Of a DNA stretch of 64,000 nucleotides, positions 1 through 10,529 are shown one piece after another. The stretch is from Epithemia pelagica (taxonomy: Eukaryota; Bacillariophyta; Bacillariophyceae; Surirellales; Surirellaceae). Under the pieces are notes generated by a model. That model was given only the letters and a program-made list of their open reading frames with translations. It had not been told where the DNA came from and searched no databases. The first letter of the stretch is position 1; every line of letters starts with the position of its first letter. Both the position numbers and the translations under genes were made by a program. The stretch covers positions 744,001-808,000 of the forward strand of contig OX337236.1 of NCBI GenBank assembly GCA_946965045.2. The letters are read 5' to 3'.

Positions 1-690
1 ACACAAGTCAACTTCATGGTTCTATCGGCAATTGTTGGGATTTGAAATGGCAACAACAGAACTGACACCAAAGATGCTGTCCACCCACGACGAGAGACGA
101 GATGCGTGAGGCATGTTTGATTGGGTGGTATCACTGCTTCCGCTACAGGGTATCTTAGTACCGAGCGGGCTCGAAGAAAGGCAGACTCTCATTGTATACA
201 GAAACACGGAGTGTATCGCGCCGGACGATGGCAAATCACGCATGCACAGAGCCTACGACGGCGTGTGGCGATCTTTCTGGGTTGAACATGGAGCCATGGT
301 CCCTTTTTTTGTGTGTCGGAGCTGCATCTGTGCGCCTGCGTGCGTGTGTCGATATATGCGACTGAACACGTGGGAAATGGAAATCTGACGTCAGTCTATT
401 AGAAACTACTCGCGAGCGATCCGGGTTCACTTAGTATAGAAAGAATAAGTACAAAGTAGCTTTTCCACGCTTCGAGTTTAGAAGCGACCGCATCACGGAC
501 TGTTCGCGCGCCGACCCCGCATTATGTGAACACAGAACAGCTAAATGTGCGCACGAACGTCGAAGAAAGACGAGAAACTCAACCAGAATGTCTTCTTTGT
601 CGTCGTCGCTCTTCCTCGGCCCCCCTTTGTCACACTGAGTTTCTGTTTGGGATCTTTGTTGGTTGGGTGTTCTCTCTCATCGTTGTCTTC
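1..690. other. no gene supported
   Basis: Only short overlapping open frames on both strands, none with a recognisable domain or consistent coding look. A Mutator-like element begins just to the right. The stretch may be the original upstream region of the sirtuin gene, because the sequence resumes next to that gene after the element. Confidence 0.4.
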
Positions 691-700
691 CTTCTTGGGT

Positions 701-2487
701 TACCCCCAAGTAGGGGTGAGTGGTCGCATGTGTGTCGTGCTTTTGGTGTGCAAACTCTTACTCACCCCCAAGGCGCGACCTCTGAGCTCCCAGTACTGAC
801 ACAAACCTCCAAACCACCAACCAGTCTCATCGCGGCAATGGAGATATGGAGCCGTGCTTAGGGATCCTACAATGTCTTCTTCGTCGCACAAACGCCGTCG
901 CATTTCCCAGAAATCCATTAGGAAGCTACATGCTTCCCGCGGCATGGCCATTCCTCCTGCATCCGAAGCAAAACAAGAATCAAGTGATCCTATCGCCGAC
1001 ATGGCATCTCACCTTTCTTATTGTCACGTGTTGCATTGAATGGATCAATGGACATTGAAACCACTCACCAAACATTGGACTTCTCTACAGATCACTTAAG
1101 CTTGTCGACCTGCATAACGCATGGCCGAACAGCCATTAGTCTCATCATGCCACAGTAGGAGCATTTACTTGTCCCTTCAATTGACACAACTGACAAATGT
1201 TGTGATACGAGACATTTCTACTCATAAACATTGCTAATTTGATTTTGTTGAGACCCTTCTTGCTATTCCTGTCGTCATCCATCCACTCCATTTTCATTTC
1301 TTCGCTTACATGAAACATGTCCAAATCATCGTCCATAAAGCTGCACACGGAGGCTCCCAAATCAGAGCTAGAAAAAGCCGAGAAAAGCGCCCAGACGGTG
1401 GGAAACGACGTGAAGGTTCCAGCATCTCGTCCCATAGGACCACAAATGGCAGATACCCAATCACAGAGAATCACATTTCCACTCGGTCCAAACACATTTC
1501 GTAGTCATTTTCAGTAGTTTTACATTTTGTTTCGACCAAAATGTTAAACGGATGGCTGTCTCTATGACAGAGTGACTTTCTCACTTCCATGATCTGATGA
1601 GAATATCTGTCTACCACATTGTCAAAGGTTCATTGTCCCACTTCCTTGAGTAAGTTCATCAAGGCATCACAGTCTTTGTCCAGAGACATGGTGGGTTTGG
1701 TGAAATGAAGTTTTACCATGGAACAGACAGACAAAAGGGCGCTTCGCCCACTGTCGTTCCATTCTTGGTCCACTCCGGTAAGATTGAGAATGGCAAAAGC
1801 CTCGGCCGCCTTGTGCGCAATTCTCTCACCTACTTCCGCATCGATAAACTGACTGGCCCATTGTTCTTCCATGTTGGTTGCCCAGTACTTGGCCAACATG
1901 AACTTAGCATCATCCTCCACATCCAAGACACAGAACAAGTAGGACGAGACAACTGGAAACGGAGCGGCGTCTGCTTCGTAGCCAATTTGATCGAGCTTTT
2001 GTAGGGTTTTGTATTCACTCAGGGCACGTTCGATGTCAAACTCAAAGTTGTGATCCTTATCCCAAATGGTGTGTGGGAGATACAGCTTGGTACAAATGAC
2101 AAGGTCGTCTACTGCATCCTCATCCTGTTCCTCTCCTTCGTTAGTACTATCAGTCTTCGAACCAAACACTTTGTAGTGGGGAAGGGTGGTGGTACTTGGT
2201 GTGTTACTGGGGACTCTTGTAGGGCTTTCCGGCGCAACTGCCGTCTTCGTAGGTTCTTGTGAGGGAAGAGGAATGGTGTGGACGTCTTGGAAGGAGGTGC
2301 AAAGGTGCTTGGGTAACGATATGACGACAACCAGATTTGCTCCGTAGTGGTTGTATGGTGGGTGTTTGGTGTTCGTGTCAGGACTGGGAAATCGCCACTT
2401 TTTGAAGGTCGCGCCTTGGGGGTGAGATAGAGAATGCTCATCAAATTTCGATCACTAATCCTCATGACTCACCCCCGCTAGGGGGTA
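701..2487. mobile_element. Mutator-like (MULE) element with long terminal inverted repeats
   Basis: The two ends are inverted copies. From 701 inward the sequence starts TACCCCCAAGTAGGGGTGAG, and from 2487 inward on the other strand TACCCCCTAGCGGGGGTGAG. Similarity continues for about 80 bases and ends in a 21-base identity at 761-781 and 2406-2426, with weaker similarity beyond. The element is flanked by a perfect 10-base direct repeat CTTCTTGGGT (691-700 and 2488-2497). Long inverted repeats with a 9-11 bp target duplication are characteristic of Mutator-like elements; that class is inferred. No MULE transposase is visible, so the copy looks non-autonomous. It ends about 40 bases before the sirtuin ATG. 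Confidence 0.75.
1145..2448 (-). pseudogene. broken protein-coding remnant inside the MULE
   Basis: Reading the minus strand, a frame is open from about 2448 to a TGA at 1630. It has coding-like composition, with a Pro/Thr-rich start, an acidic patch and a mixed helical body. The same frame stays open past that TGA for about 50 more codons to another stop near 1490. A second coding-like frame then runs to 1145 in a different register. One in-frame stop plus a frame change suggests a decayed gene; an unrecognised intron or spliced host gene is the alternative. The only start-like codon in the upper part is GTG at 2169, so no ATG start can be assigned. I do not recognise the family. Its place inside the inverted repeats suggests captured or element-borne sequence. 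Confidence 0.4.
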
Positions 2488-2528
2488 CTTCTTGGGTGGA
2501 GCATGGTTGGTGGTCGTCTTCTTGGACC

Positions 2529-4649
2529 ATGATGACGACGATACAACAATACCACCAGTCGTCAAAAACCGAAGAGGGCCAATCAATGGAGACGACGACG
2601 ACAAGTGACCACCAAGGTGAAGCAGAACAGCAACCTTCTTCCCCATCGGTGTCCACGCCTGTTGTTCAATCGAGTTTGAAACCGTCTGCGACATCCAACG
2701 ATCCTTCAATTCGCAACGGCATCATGGAAGGAGAAGGTGCTCCTTCATCACCGCCTGTCACCAAGGCCGTGTCGTGTCCTTCGTTGGTACAACAGAGCGC
2801 CAGCCTCCAACCACCACCGCCCCCCACCAATAACATCACTAATGCTTCCAACTTTCCTCCTTGTTCTGCTCCAACCCAGTCCACTCCCCCTTCCAATACG
2901 GTCACTTCCAACCACTATTCTCCTTCCCAACAACAGTCACAGTGGACAGCAGTGCAGCAATCCTCCTCGTCTGTTCCTCCAGTGGCAGCCTCACCTCCCG
3001 AACGGTCGCGGTCCTTTTCCACCAAGGCCGTTTTTCCCCATGCACTGTCCCCCATTGCGCCTTCTCCCACTCGAAAGAAGCAACGGACGTCCATTGTCGA
3101 TTTGAGTCCGGCTTTGGGTATACCTGAGGATGCCGCCATCAGCAAGGGGACCGGGCTCCGTGTGCCACAAGGCTTGCCCTTGGAGGATGACGACGACGAC
3201 AACAACAATGACAACAGCTGTAAGGACAATGACGACGACCAAATGCAAACGGAACCGGAACAAAACGACAAGGACGAGTCGGACCAGGACGAGGAAGCGT
3301 CCAACCCTAAAATGCCAGCACGAGGTGTGGCCTTTGACCATTCCAACAATAAAGAAGAGGACAACCATGCAGAGGAGGAGGAAGAAGACGAAGAAGAAAA
3401 TGGTGGAGAAGAAGTGGATGCCAATCTCATTGAAATGTTGGCACAAGCTGCGGCTGCTCAGGGTATTTCACTGGAATGGATCATTGAACAAGCACAAGCT
3501 GAACATGAAGCGAGAAATACCCAACCGGTCGAATATCCCTTTGATCGTCTCCCCACCAATCTGGCACAAGTGGCCGAGTTTATTCAATCGGACAAGTGTC
3601 AACGAATTCTTATTTTGGCTGGAGCGGGCATGTCCGTTTCATCAGGAATTCCCGATTTTCGATCGGCCGGAACGGGCTTGTATTCCACACTGGACGCTTC
3701 GGCACTCACGTGCACCTTGGCGCAACAAGAAGAAATACGACAAGATCCTTCCTATGCGCTCGATCAACTCTTGTTTTTGGACAATCCCTTGCCGCTCTTG
3801 GAAACGAAACGAGATTTTATTTTGGGAACCTACGAACAACGATGGAAGGCTACCCTGGCCCATCGATTTGTCGAATTGTTGCACGCCAAAACGGGCAAAT
3901 TGGTCCGCTTGTATACCCAAAACATTGATGGATTGGAAGATCAATGTACGCAATTGCCAGAGGACAAAGTTATTCCAGTCCACGGCACCATGGATCGAGC
4001 CGAATGTGCTCGTTGCAATACGCGAACGAGCTTTGCCGATTTTTGTCATCAAGTGCGGACGCAAATCAAGGACATTACCGGACGTGATGCGACGGCACCC
4101 TCCGTGTCGACCGCCATTTCCTGTCCGACCTGTGGATACCATGCTCTCAAACCGGCCATTGTTTTGTTCCGATCCAGCATGCCGCAAGAATTTTTTGAAA
4201 ATGTCGGACCCGATGTCGCAAATGTCGACTTGCTCATTGTGATTGGAACCTCCTTGAAAGTAGCCCCCGCCAATTCCTTGGTGTGGAGAGTTCCGCGATC
4301 GGCCCTCCGTGTCTTGGTCAATCGTGAAGTGGTGGGAGAACATTTGGGAATGGATTTTGGGCAAGATGAAACGGAACATGACGACGATAACGGCAACAAT
4401 AACAATGAAGAGAATGACATTCCAAACAACGACCAAGAGGATGGCAGGCGGACGACTGGCCGCGATTATTTCGCCAGTGGGAATTGCGATGATGTATTGC
4501 TCGAGTTAATGCAACATTTGGGATGGTTGCCAGATTTGGAATCGCTCTTGGGCGATCAACAAATGCCGGAATCCTGTGCTGCCTTGTTGCAAGAACGTTT
4601 GGCGGCACGAGCCGACAGTACTAAGGTTACCGTAAATAGCGTTAGTTAA
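2529..4649 (+). CDS. sirtuin (Sir2-family NAD-dependent protein deacylase)
   Basis: Predicted NAD-dependent lysine deacylase of 706 residues. The Sir2 core fills the C-terminal half: the NAD loop GAGMSVSSGIPDFRS (about residues 365-379), TQNIDG (about 464), the catalytic-histidine motif VHGTMD (about 484), two CxxC zinc pairs (about 492 and 531) and GTSLKVAP before the last NAD-binding segment. The first 340 residues are low complexity: Ser/Pro/Gln-rich, a basic RKKQR patch that could be a nuclear signal, then long Asp/Glu runs. The start is the first in-frame ATG; an upstream GTG at 2496 is not credible in a eukaryote. The last six residues and the stop lie inside a MITE end at 4630, so the present C-terminus is not the original one. 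Confidence 0.9.
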   Translation: MMTTIQQYHQSSKTEEGQSMETTTTSDHQGEAEQQPSSPSVSTPVVQSSLKPSATSNDPSIRNGIMEGEGAPSSPPVTKAVSCPSLVQQSASLQPPPPPTNNITNASNFPPCSAPTQSTPPSNTVTSNHYSPSQQQSQWTAVQQSSSSVPPVAASPPERSRSFSTKAVFPHALSPIAPSPTRKKQRTSIVDLSPALGIPEDAAISKGTGLRVPQGLPLEDDDDDNNNDNSCKDNDDDQMQTEPEQNDKDESDQDEEASNPKMPARGVAFDHSNNKEEDNHAEEEEEDEEENGGEEVDANLIEMLAQAAAAQGISLEWIIEQAQAEHEARNTQPVEYPFDRLPTNLAQVAEFIQSDKCQRILILAGAGMSVSSGIPDFRSAGTGLYSTLDASALTCTLAQQEEIRQDPSYALDQLLFLDNPLPLLETKRDFILGTYEQRWKATLAHRFVELLHAKTGKLVRLYTQNIDGLEDQCTQLPEDKVIPVHGTMDRAECARCNTRTSFADFCHQVRTQIKDITGRDATAPSVSTAISCPTCGYHALKPAIVLFRSSMPQEFFENVGPDVANVDLLIVIGTSLKVAPANSLVWRVPRSALRVLVNREVVGEHLGMDFGQDETEHDDDNGNNNNEENDIPNNDQEDGRRTTGRDYFASGNCDDVLLELMQHLGWLPDLESLLGDQQMPESCAALLQERLAARADSTKVTVNSVS

Positions 4650-4869
4650 GCCTCACCAAATGTCCCGTTTTTAGGTCGCACATCGACACTATAGCTGGAT
4701 GTACTCTTCCTCTACTCTTTCTTTCATTTACTTTGTTTCTATAGTTCATTTCTGTGTGAAAAGACATTAAGATTGATATATGATATGTCCCCATTGTACA
4801 AGCCGAAACTGACAAGTTGGACCCACTGAGGCTTATCTTCCGGTGAGGCTTAACGAACGCTATTTACGG
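4630..4869. mobile_element. MITE A, TA-flanked, overlapping the sirtuin stop
   Basis: Ends are near-perfect inverted repeats, CCGTAAATAGCGTTAGTTAA at 4630 against the reverse complement ending at 4869, with one mismatch over about 28 bases. Each end is preceded or followed by TA (4628-4629, 4870-4871), as expected for Tc1/mariner-type insertions. No coding sequence inside. The left repeat supplies the last sirtuin codons and the TAA stop. Confidence 0.75.
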
Positions 4870-4871
4870 TA

Positions 4872-5476
4872 AGGGCTGGGTAAGCCGATCCATGTTCGGC
4901 TAAGTAGGCTCAGTACATTAAGCTACGTAGTACTATTTTCATCACTGTAACAAGTGGGGCGAATGGTCACAAATCGAAAACTTGCTGCCACGAGAAACAA
5001 TGCAATCCGGAAACCATCACTCGACAATGGTCGAAGAAATCACCCCCATGGCAATAACTTCATGGATAATTGAGCCTGACTGAATCACTTTTAGAATAAT
5101 ACTCTTGAATACTAGAGCAACTATGGTTTCAATTTGATTCAGTCACCGTTGAGAAATGAATGAGTTAGGAAGGTTTTTGGATTACATCACCACAGAAAAA
5201 TGAGTATACCTTTTGATCCAACGCGACAAATCTTCTGTAGCTGCAGAACACAGTAATACTAGCAAACTCAAACAACTTACAGTAGTAGGATGTTGATGCG
5301 ATGCATCGGTAAATGCATGCGGCATCAACGGATCTCGCCGTCATCGTGGAGTGTTTTTGCATTTTTTCGGACTTCCCACCATTTCAGGTAATACGTGTAC
5401 TATGGGATTTTATGTACGCTACGTAGCTTTTGTACTGAACCTACTTAGCCGAACATGGATCGGCTTACCCAGCCCT
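4872..5476. mobile_element. MITE B, TA-flanked, abutting MITE A
   Basis: Inverted repeats of about 60 bases begin AGGGCTGGGTAAGCCGATCC at 4872 and end with its complement at 5476. The arms stay nearly identical for about 40 bases and share AGCTACGTAG further in. TA dinucleotides flank both ends (4870-4871, 5477-5478). The interior has no supported gene. It shares a TA with MITE A, so one may have landed at the edge of the other. Confidence 0.75.
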
Positions 5477-5478
5477 TA

Positions 5479-6247
5479 GTAGCAGCAGCAATGACAACAA
5501 CACTTCTCCAAGAGCGAGGATTGCACCAATGGATGGGAACCAGTCTACACAATCTCGCATGGAAGAAACAACCATGGAGGACAAGGGCGCTTTGTAGCCT
5601 TTATCATGCACAAAGCGAGTCGTGGGGGTGAGACTCCTTGTTTTTATATGAGTGATTGTGGACGATTGGATTGTATCCAAAGCCACACAACTGTGCTCTG
5701 TCGGGCAAGCCTACGTGCGGTCTCTTCCATATATTCCTTTGTTGACACTGACAGGGGATCGTGACTTGGGGGTGTTAACGTGGAATGCGTGAATGAAAAG
5801 GGCGAAAAGGCCTTTCGCTTCGACCATGTCCAGCGCCTGGGGGACTTTTCACAAGAACAACGAGCTTGTAACGTGGTTTTGTTTCCAATACAACCTCGTC
5901 TAAGTTGTTATATAATTAGAGACTCTGTATTATAGTGACATCTTCTCTACCAAGTGTTGGGACTGCGTTGTTTTTCACTGCCGTTTCGAAATTCCGACAG
6001 GGAAGAGAGTAGTGTTTCAGCTACTACCACATCAGCAGAACTTTCCGAAAAATCACTAGGCTTGATGAAAAAGAGTTTTGTGTTTCGTCCCCTTTCCCCA
6101 TGTTCAATGGAACCTCAACTCGACGAATTCAAGACTTCGTCTACGAACTTCGTCTACGAACTGCCGCAAGCACGCAACCTCACAAGCCTCATGGTTCATG
6201 TTTTGTATTCTTCTTCAACTGGGGTTGGTGCTTGTTCGTGGATTGCG
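5479..6247. other. former sirtuin 3' coding end, then no gene supported
   Basis: With both MITEs removed, the sirtuin frame would continue here for about 40 codons from 5479 to a TAG at 5594-5596. From 5597 to 6247 I see only short frames on both strands and no domain. Confidence 0.5.
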
Positions 6248-7225
6248 TCACCCCTTTGATTCCTCTGGAAATTTCACACGCTCCAAATGCTGGACCAGGG
6301 GATCTAGTATGGTGGCATTTTTTATGTAGGCATTGCATTGATAACACCAGACGGACAAATCAGAAAAGCTTACCGCAATGCAATGACCATCCTTGCAAGT
6401 TGAATCGGTAGTGTTATTGGCTTTTATTCCCTCTGTCTTGGCTTCTTGTTCCGCCTCTTCTCGCACCGTGTCGTTCCAGTGTTCCAAGGCATGACAATTG
6501 GTATATCGACTGCAACGAATGGCACCGCATTCCAGACACATCCAATTTTCGTGAGACGGACAGGATCCATCGTCAGACACATCTTGCTTGAACGAACCCG
6601 TAGCCGCCTGCGAACGATTTGGTACAACATGTGTACAAGTCGTGTCTTGGAGTCGACGGCCCTGCAAGAGTTGAGACATGGTAGATACCGTGACACCCAC
6701 ATGAGATGTGACATGGGGACAATTGTCAATGGGAATGACAGGTCCACCGGAATCCTCAGCCAGGTTTTGATCTAAAATATAATTGTAACAGGTTGTTACG
6801 TCCCATCCAACGGCATCGACTGCCTGTTGTGCCACGGTGGGAGGAAATCCAAAAATGGTCATCAATTGTTCCACTGCCTGCCATTGCAAGGCCAAATTAC
6901 GATCCTTTTCTTCTTGTGGCGAAGCTGACATGGAAACCACAAACGTATTCGACTCATCGAAAGCAGAAGATGCTGCGGCTGCGGCGGCTGTTTTGGTGGA
7001 TGTGGGTAAAGCCGCAATGGAAGCCACTGCTGCAGGTGCTGGACTTGGTTGTGACACTACGCCAGGTACTGCATCCTCTCCTCCTTCACCATCTGGTGGA
7101 TATCCCTTACTTTCCATGGGAGGAGCTTTTCGTTGGTCTTTTTGTGGATATTTTTGTGGATACGGAGCGGTAGAGGACAATGATGGGGGCTCATCGCCAT
7201 CGTCTTGGTTCGTTCTCGTCGCCAT
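6248..7225 (-). CDS. UBA and UBP-type zinc finger protein (ubiquitin binding)
   Basis: A 325-residue protein. After a low-complexity Pro/Ala-rich start it has a UBA-like three-helix segment (about 112-153, with a GFPP turn). A UBP-type zinc finger follows (about 197-305): Cys/His pairs in CTHV, the WMCLECGAIRCSRY core, CHALEHW, then HCIAVSFSDLSVWCYQC. This finger normally binds the free C-terminal Gly-Gly of ubiquitin. There is no ubiquitin-protease catalytic domain, so an adaptor or receptor role in ubiquitin signalling is inferred. The start is the first in-frame ATG; an upstream TTG would add 22 residues. Confidence 0.85.
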   Translation of the reverse strand: MATRTNQDDGDEPPSLSSTAPYPQKYPQKDQRKAPPMESKGYPPDGEGGEDAVPGVVSQPSPAPAAVASIAALPTSTKTAAAAAASSAFDESNTFVVSMSASPQEEKDRNLALQWQAVEQLMTIFGFPPTVAQQAVDAVGWDVTTCYNYILDQNLAEDSGGPVIPIDNCPHVTSHVGVTVSTMSQLLQGRRLQDTTCTHVVPNRSQAATGSFKQDVSDDGSCPSHENWMCLECGAIRCSRYTNCHALEHWNDTVREEAEQEAKTEGIKANNTTDSTCKDGHCIAVSFSDLSVWCYQCNAYIKNATILDPLVQHLERVKFPEESKG

Positions 7226-7615
7226 GGTCGGAAACTGGCAATTCAGGACCTCGTGACCGGATTGAAATACTCCTCTAGTAGTAGATGGCAAATGATTGAT
7301 TCTCTACTCGCTCTACTCTCTAGCTAGCCATTGGCAATAGCTATGGATATAGCGTGTTTGTTCTTTTCATAGGAGTGTGTAGGAGTACCATAGAGCTATA
7401 GCGATACCACAAGGAGAAAGGGGAGAAAGTATGAGAGCTCCATGCTTAATAAAAGAACCACCTTATTTCAAAGATGAATACTTGTTATTATTGTGTTATC
7501 TCTCGTCTTTGGGATATGTTTCTTGAGTAGGGGAGTTTGATCGATCAAAGGCACAGAAGGTATTGGGAGCGACAGTGCCATTGCTGTAACCATGGAGGAA
7601 CGCTCCATCTCATTT
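7226..7615. other. intergenic, no gene supported
   Basis: AT-rich spacer between the start of the minus-strand UBP-finger gene and the 3' end of the minus-strand glutamate dehydrogenase gene. It should hold the promoter of the former, but no specific site is clear. Confidence 0.4.
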
Positions 7616-9292
7616 TCAATAGACCCATCCCAATTCTTTCATGGCTTTGGCCACTTTGAGGAATCCAGCACGATTCGCTCCTTGTTCCAGTGTGATTGTC
7701 CCCTTGCCCGCACTGCTGTCGTCGCCTGTTTGTTGTTCTTGTTCCATGAGATGATAAATGGTTTTCATCATGTCTTGTAATTTTTGGTCCACCTCCTCGG
7801 CTTTCCAGGTTAATCGTTGGGCATTTTGACTCATTTCCAAGCCACTGACACCCACACCACCGGCATTGGAGGCCTTGCCCGGAATGTACAAGATATTGTG
7901 GGATCGCAAATACTCTTGCGCCGCAATCGTGGTGGGCAAATTGGCACCTTCCAACACACCGACAATGCCATGGGTTTGCACCAATCGTTGCGCACTGCTG
8001 GCATCAATTTCATTTTGTGTCGCACAGGGCAAGGCCAAGTCATAGGGAACAATGTGATTGGGTGCGAGTGTCCAGGGCGATTCCTTGGCATAATACACTC
8101 CCGACACGGCATGTTGAATACTGCTCAATCGTGCTCGATCGACGGTTTTGCAATGCACAATAATATTCCAATCGTCTCGTGTCATGCCATTAGGAAAGAC
8201 CAGGACACCACTGGAATCACTCATGGTCATGACCTTGGCCCCCAAATACAAGAGTTTTTGAGCGGCAAATTGAGCGACATTGCCCGATCCCGAAATGGCA
8301 CATTGCATGCCCTCGAGACTGCTGCGCTTCAATTGCCCTTGAACAGCCAATTGCGTCATGTACACCAGTCCATAGCCAGTGGCTTCTGGTCGTAAGGGAC
8401 TTCCGCCAAAGGCCAAGGATTTGCCAGTCAAGACACCTTCCCCATGCTTGTTGGTGAGTCGTTTGTACTGACCATAGAGGTATCCAATTTCTCGTCCTCC
8501 CACACCAATGTCACCGGCAGGTACATCGGTGGAGGGATGCAAATATCGGTACAATTCCGTCATGAAGGATTCGCAAAAGCGACGGACTTCGGCGTCCGAT
8601 TTGCCCTTGGGGTCAAAGTCGGATCCGCCCTTGCCACCCCCCAAGGGCAATCCGGTCAAGGCATTTTTGAAGATTTGTTCAAATCCCAAAAATTTCAACA
8701 CACCTTCATCGACCGTGGGATGGAAGCGCAGGCCGCCCTTGTAGGGGCCCAAAACACTATTGAATTCGACACGCCATCCGCGATTGATGTGCAAGTGTCC
8801 GGCATCGTCCATCCACGGGACACGAAAGGCAATGACACGTTCGGGTTCTGTCATGGTCAAAAAGGCTCGTTGATAAAAGGCACCATCGACTGAATCTTGA
8901 AACAAATCGAGGAGCGAGACGGCCATTTCTTGGACGGCTTGCAAAAAAGTGGGTTGATGTGGGTACTTGGTGCGCAAGTCTTGAAGCAAGTCATTCAACA
9001 GTTTGTCGTCACCACTGGAGGTCGTTATCGTTGTTGATGAGGGGTTTTCGGTTGGACAGGCAGATACATCGTGAGAAGCATCCTTGGATGTTGTTGTTGT
9101 TGGAGTAGTAGTTGTCGTTGCGGCTGTCGTTGTCATGGTGGAAGTTGCGGTAGCAAACAGAACGTTCGTAGAATTAAAAAAGAATGTAGTTGTTGTGGTT
9201 GCAGTTGTCAAGAATATTAGTTTTGTGAGCAGAGATTGCCAATTCCCGCAACCCAAATCATGATGGCGGTGATGGTGTCTCCTGGTCATCAT
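7616..9292 (-). CDS. glutamate dehydrogenase (GdhA-type hexameric)
   Basis: Catalyses the reversible amination of 2-oxoglutarate to glutamate, linking nitrogen and carbon metabolism. The 558-residue protein has the short-form (bacterial GdhA-like, about 450 aa) core with PYKGGLRFHP, the substrate lysine in GGGKGGSDFDPKGKS, DVPAGDIGVGGREIGYLYG, and a Rossmann segment ISGSGNVAQFAAQKL. About 110 extra residues precede the core: a His/Arg-rich start, a hydrophobic stretch (LLTKLIFL onward), then Thr-rich low complexity. That looks like a signal or targeting presequence, organelle unresolved. The GdhA type is often NADP-specific; cofactor is not proven here. Single exon, ATG start. Confidence 0.92.
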   Translation of the reverse strand: MMTRRHHHRHHDLGCGNWQSLLTKLIFLTTATTTTTFFFNSTNVLFATATSTMTTTAATTTTTPTTTTSKDASHDVSACPTENPSSTTITTSSGDDKLLNDLLQDLRTKYPHQPTFLQAVQEMAVSLLDLFQDSVDGAFYQRAFLTMTEPERVIAFRVPWMDDAGHLHINRGWRVEFNSVLGPYKGGLRFHPTVDEGVLKFLGFEQIFKNALTGLPLGGGKGGSDFDPKGKSDAEVRRFCESFMTELYRYLHPSTDVPAGDIGVGGREIGYLYGQYKRLTNKHGEGVLTGKSLAFGGSPLRPEATGYGLVYMTQLAVQGQLKRSSLEGMQCAISGSGNVAQFAAQKLLYLGAKVMTMSDSSGVLVFPNGMTRDDWNIIVHCKTVDRARLSSIQHAVSGVYYAKESPWTLAPNHIVPYDLALPCATQNEIDASSAQRLVQTHGIVGVLEGANLPTTIAAQEYLRSHNILYIPGKASNAGGVGVSGLEMSQNAQRLTWKAEEVDQKLQDMMKTIYHLMEQEQQTGDDSSAGKGTITLEQGANRAGFLKVAKAMKELGWVY

Positions 9293-9631
9293 TATTTTTG
9301 GATGGTGTCAAGGTTCGAGGAATGTGTGTTCCAACGACTTCCCTGTAGGATGATATCCCGCTATGTTGGGTATGTCACGATTGAGATACGAGACCGAGAC
9401 GTTTGTGGTTGGTGTCAACGAGGCTGCTCGGGTTGTGAATGGATTGTTCTTTGGCAATGATGGAGTTGAAAAACAGAGGGTGGAATCTTGTCTGGGCGAA
9501 AAATGAGAAATCACAAATCACAGATGATGATGGTGTCATCTTTTTTCGAACCCGTGGGGCGCAAGCTGTTGGTCGCGCCACGTGGCATCATGTCGAAGTA
9601 TAAAATCCACGCCATGCCACGTGTCAAAATT

Positions 9632-10056
9632 ATTGAGTCGCACAAAAATTAGTCGCTCAAATAATCCATGACATGCTTGGGGGCTCGGTGAACCAATGAC
9701 GCGTCGACCAGATAAGGTACAATATTTTTCTATGCCAGACAGAAGATCTCACTCCACAAGGACCAATCACAACATCCCTTTAAAATTTCCTTTTGTTCGA
9801 CGTTCCAGTCAGAGATTTTCGTATCTGGTTGACGAGCTGCTGTTGTAAGCATTGTTTGTTGTTGGACTGCCACAAGAACTGGAACGAGCAAGACCAGTCG
9901 TCATCGTTTGCGGGTTGAAAAGAAGGTTAGCAGAATGCCAGAAAACGAGAACAAAAAGAAGAAACGATGAGGGCGAGGAAGAGGACGAGGAGGCCAACCC
10001 GGTGGTGGTGGTGGAGGCGCTGGTGGTGGAAACAAGAACAACAACAGATCGTCCCT
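9632..10056 (+). pseudogene. duplicated 5' flank and first codons of the MOV10-like helicase gene
   Basis: This stretch matches the helicase gene in two blocks: 9634-9690 resembles 35750-35815, and 9698-10056 resembles 38990-39318. It covers the CCAAT-containing promoter, the 5' UTR and the start codon with the RGG/Gly-rich N-terminus. An early TGA (about 9966) breaks the frame, and the match stops at about 10056. The next matching helicase piece is at 35675-35740, so later insertions split this copy. Confidence 0.75.
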
Positions 10057-10249
10057 AATTCCCGGTCTTCATCTCTTCCCTTGCGTCTTGGTCCCTTGGT
10101 CGAGCTATCCATTTCACTGAAGTATCGTTCAAACGGCCGATCGTTCCAGATTGCGTCGAACTTGTCCCTGTGAATCCGACGCGAGTCGACGACTCCCAGT
10201 TCCGGGAATGCATGGAACATGAGCGACCAACTCGCCCCCAGGAGGGGGG

Positions 10250-10350
10250 TAGGAGTCGACCATGATCTTTTCTATGCCTCACTCCACAAGGACCAATCAC
10301 AACAAGCCTTTAAAAATTCCTTGTTCGACGTTCAAGTCATTGATTTTACG
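10250..10350 (+). repeat. third copy of the helicase promoter block
   Basis: About 95 bases starting GTCGACCATGATCTTTT and including AAGGACCAATCACAACAA and TTTAAAAATTCC. They match 39000-39095, just upstream of the intact helicase gene, and 9720-9815. The CCAAT box is at 10293-10297. Confidence 0.7.
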
Positions 10351-10529
10351 ATTTATCTACTTCTTCATCATCCTCTTGATCAATATCCTGTGTGGGACCA
10401 TCAGGATCCGAAATTCGACTTCTTGGTCGACCCGATCGATTCTTTTGGCCAGTTTTTCCCGTTCGCGACGACGGCGACGACGTGGTGGATTGCAAAACAA
10501 GTGATTCATTTCAAACACCCATGACCCAT

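Noticed and set aside
3130-4242. 370-codon plus-strand frame inside the sirtuin gene
   Set aside because: It is the +1 register of the sirtuin coding region, rich in Arg/Lys/Thr as expected from a shifted acidic and Pro-rich sequence, with no domain.
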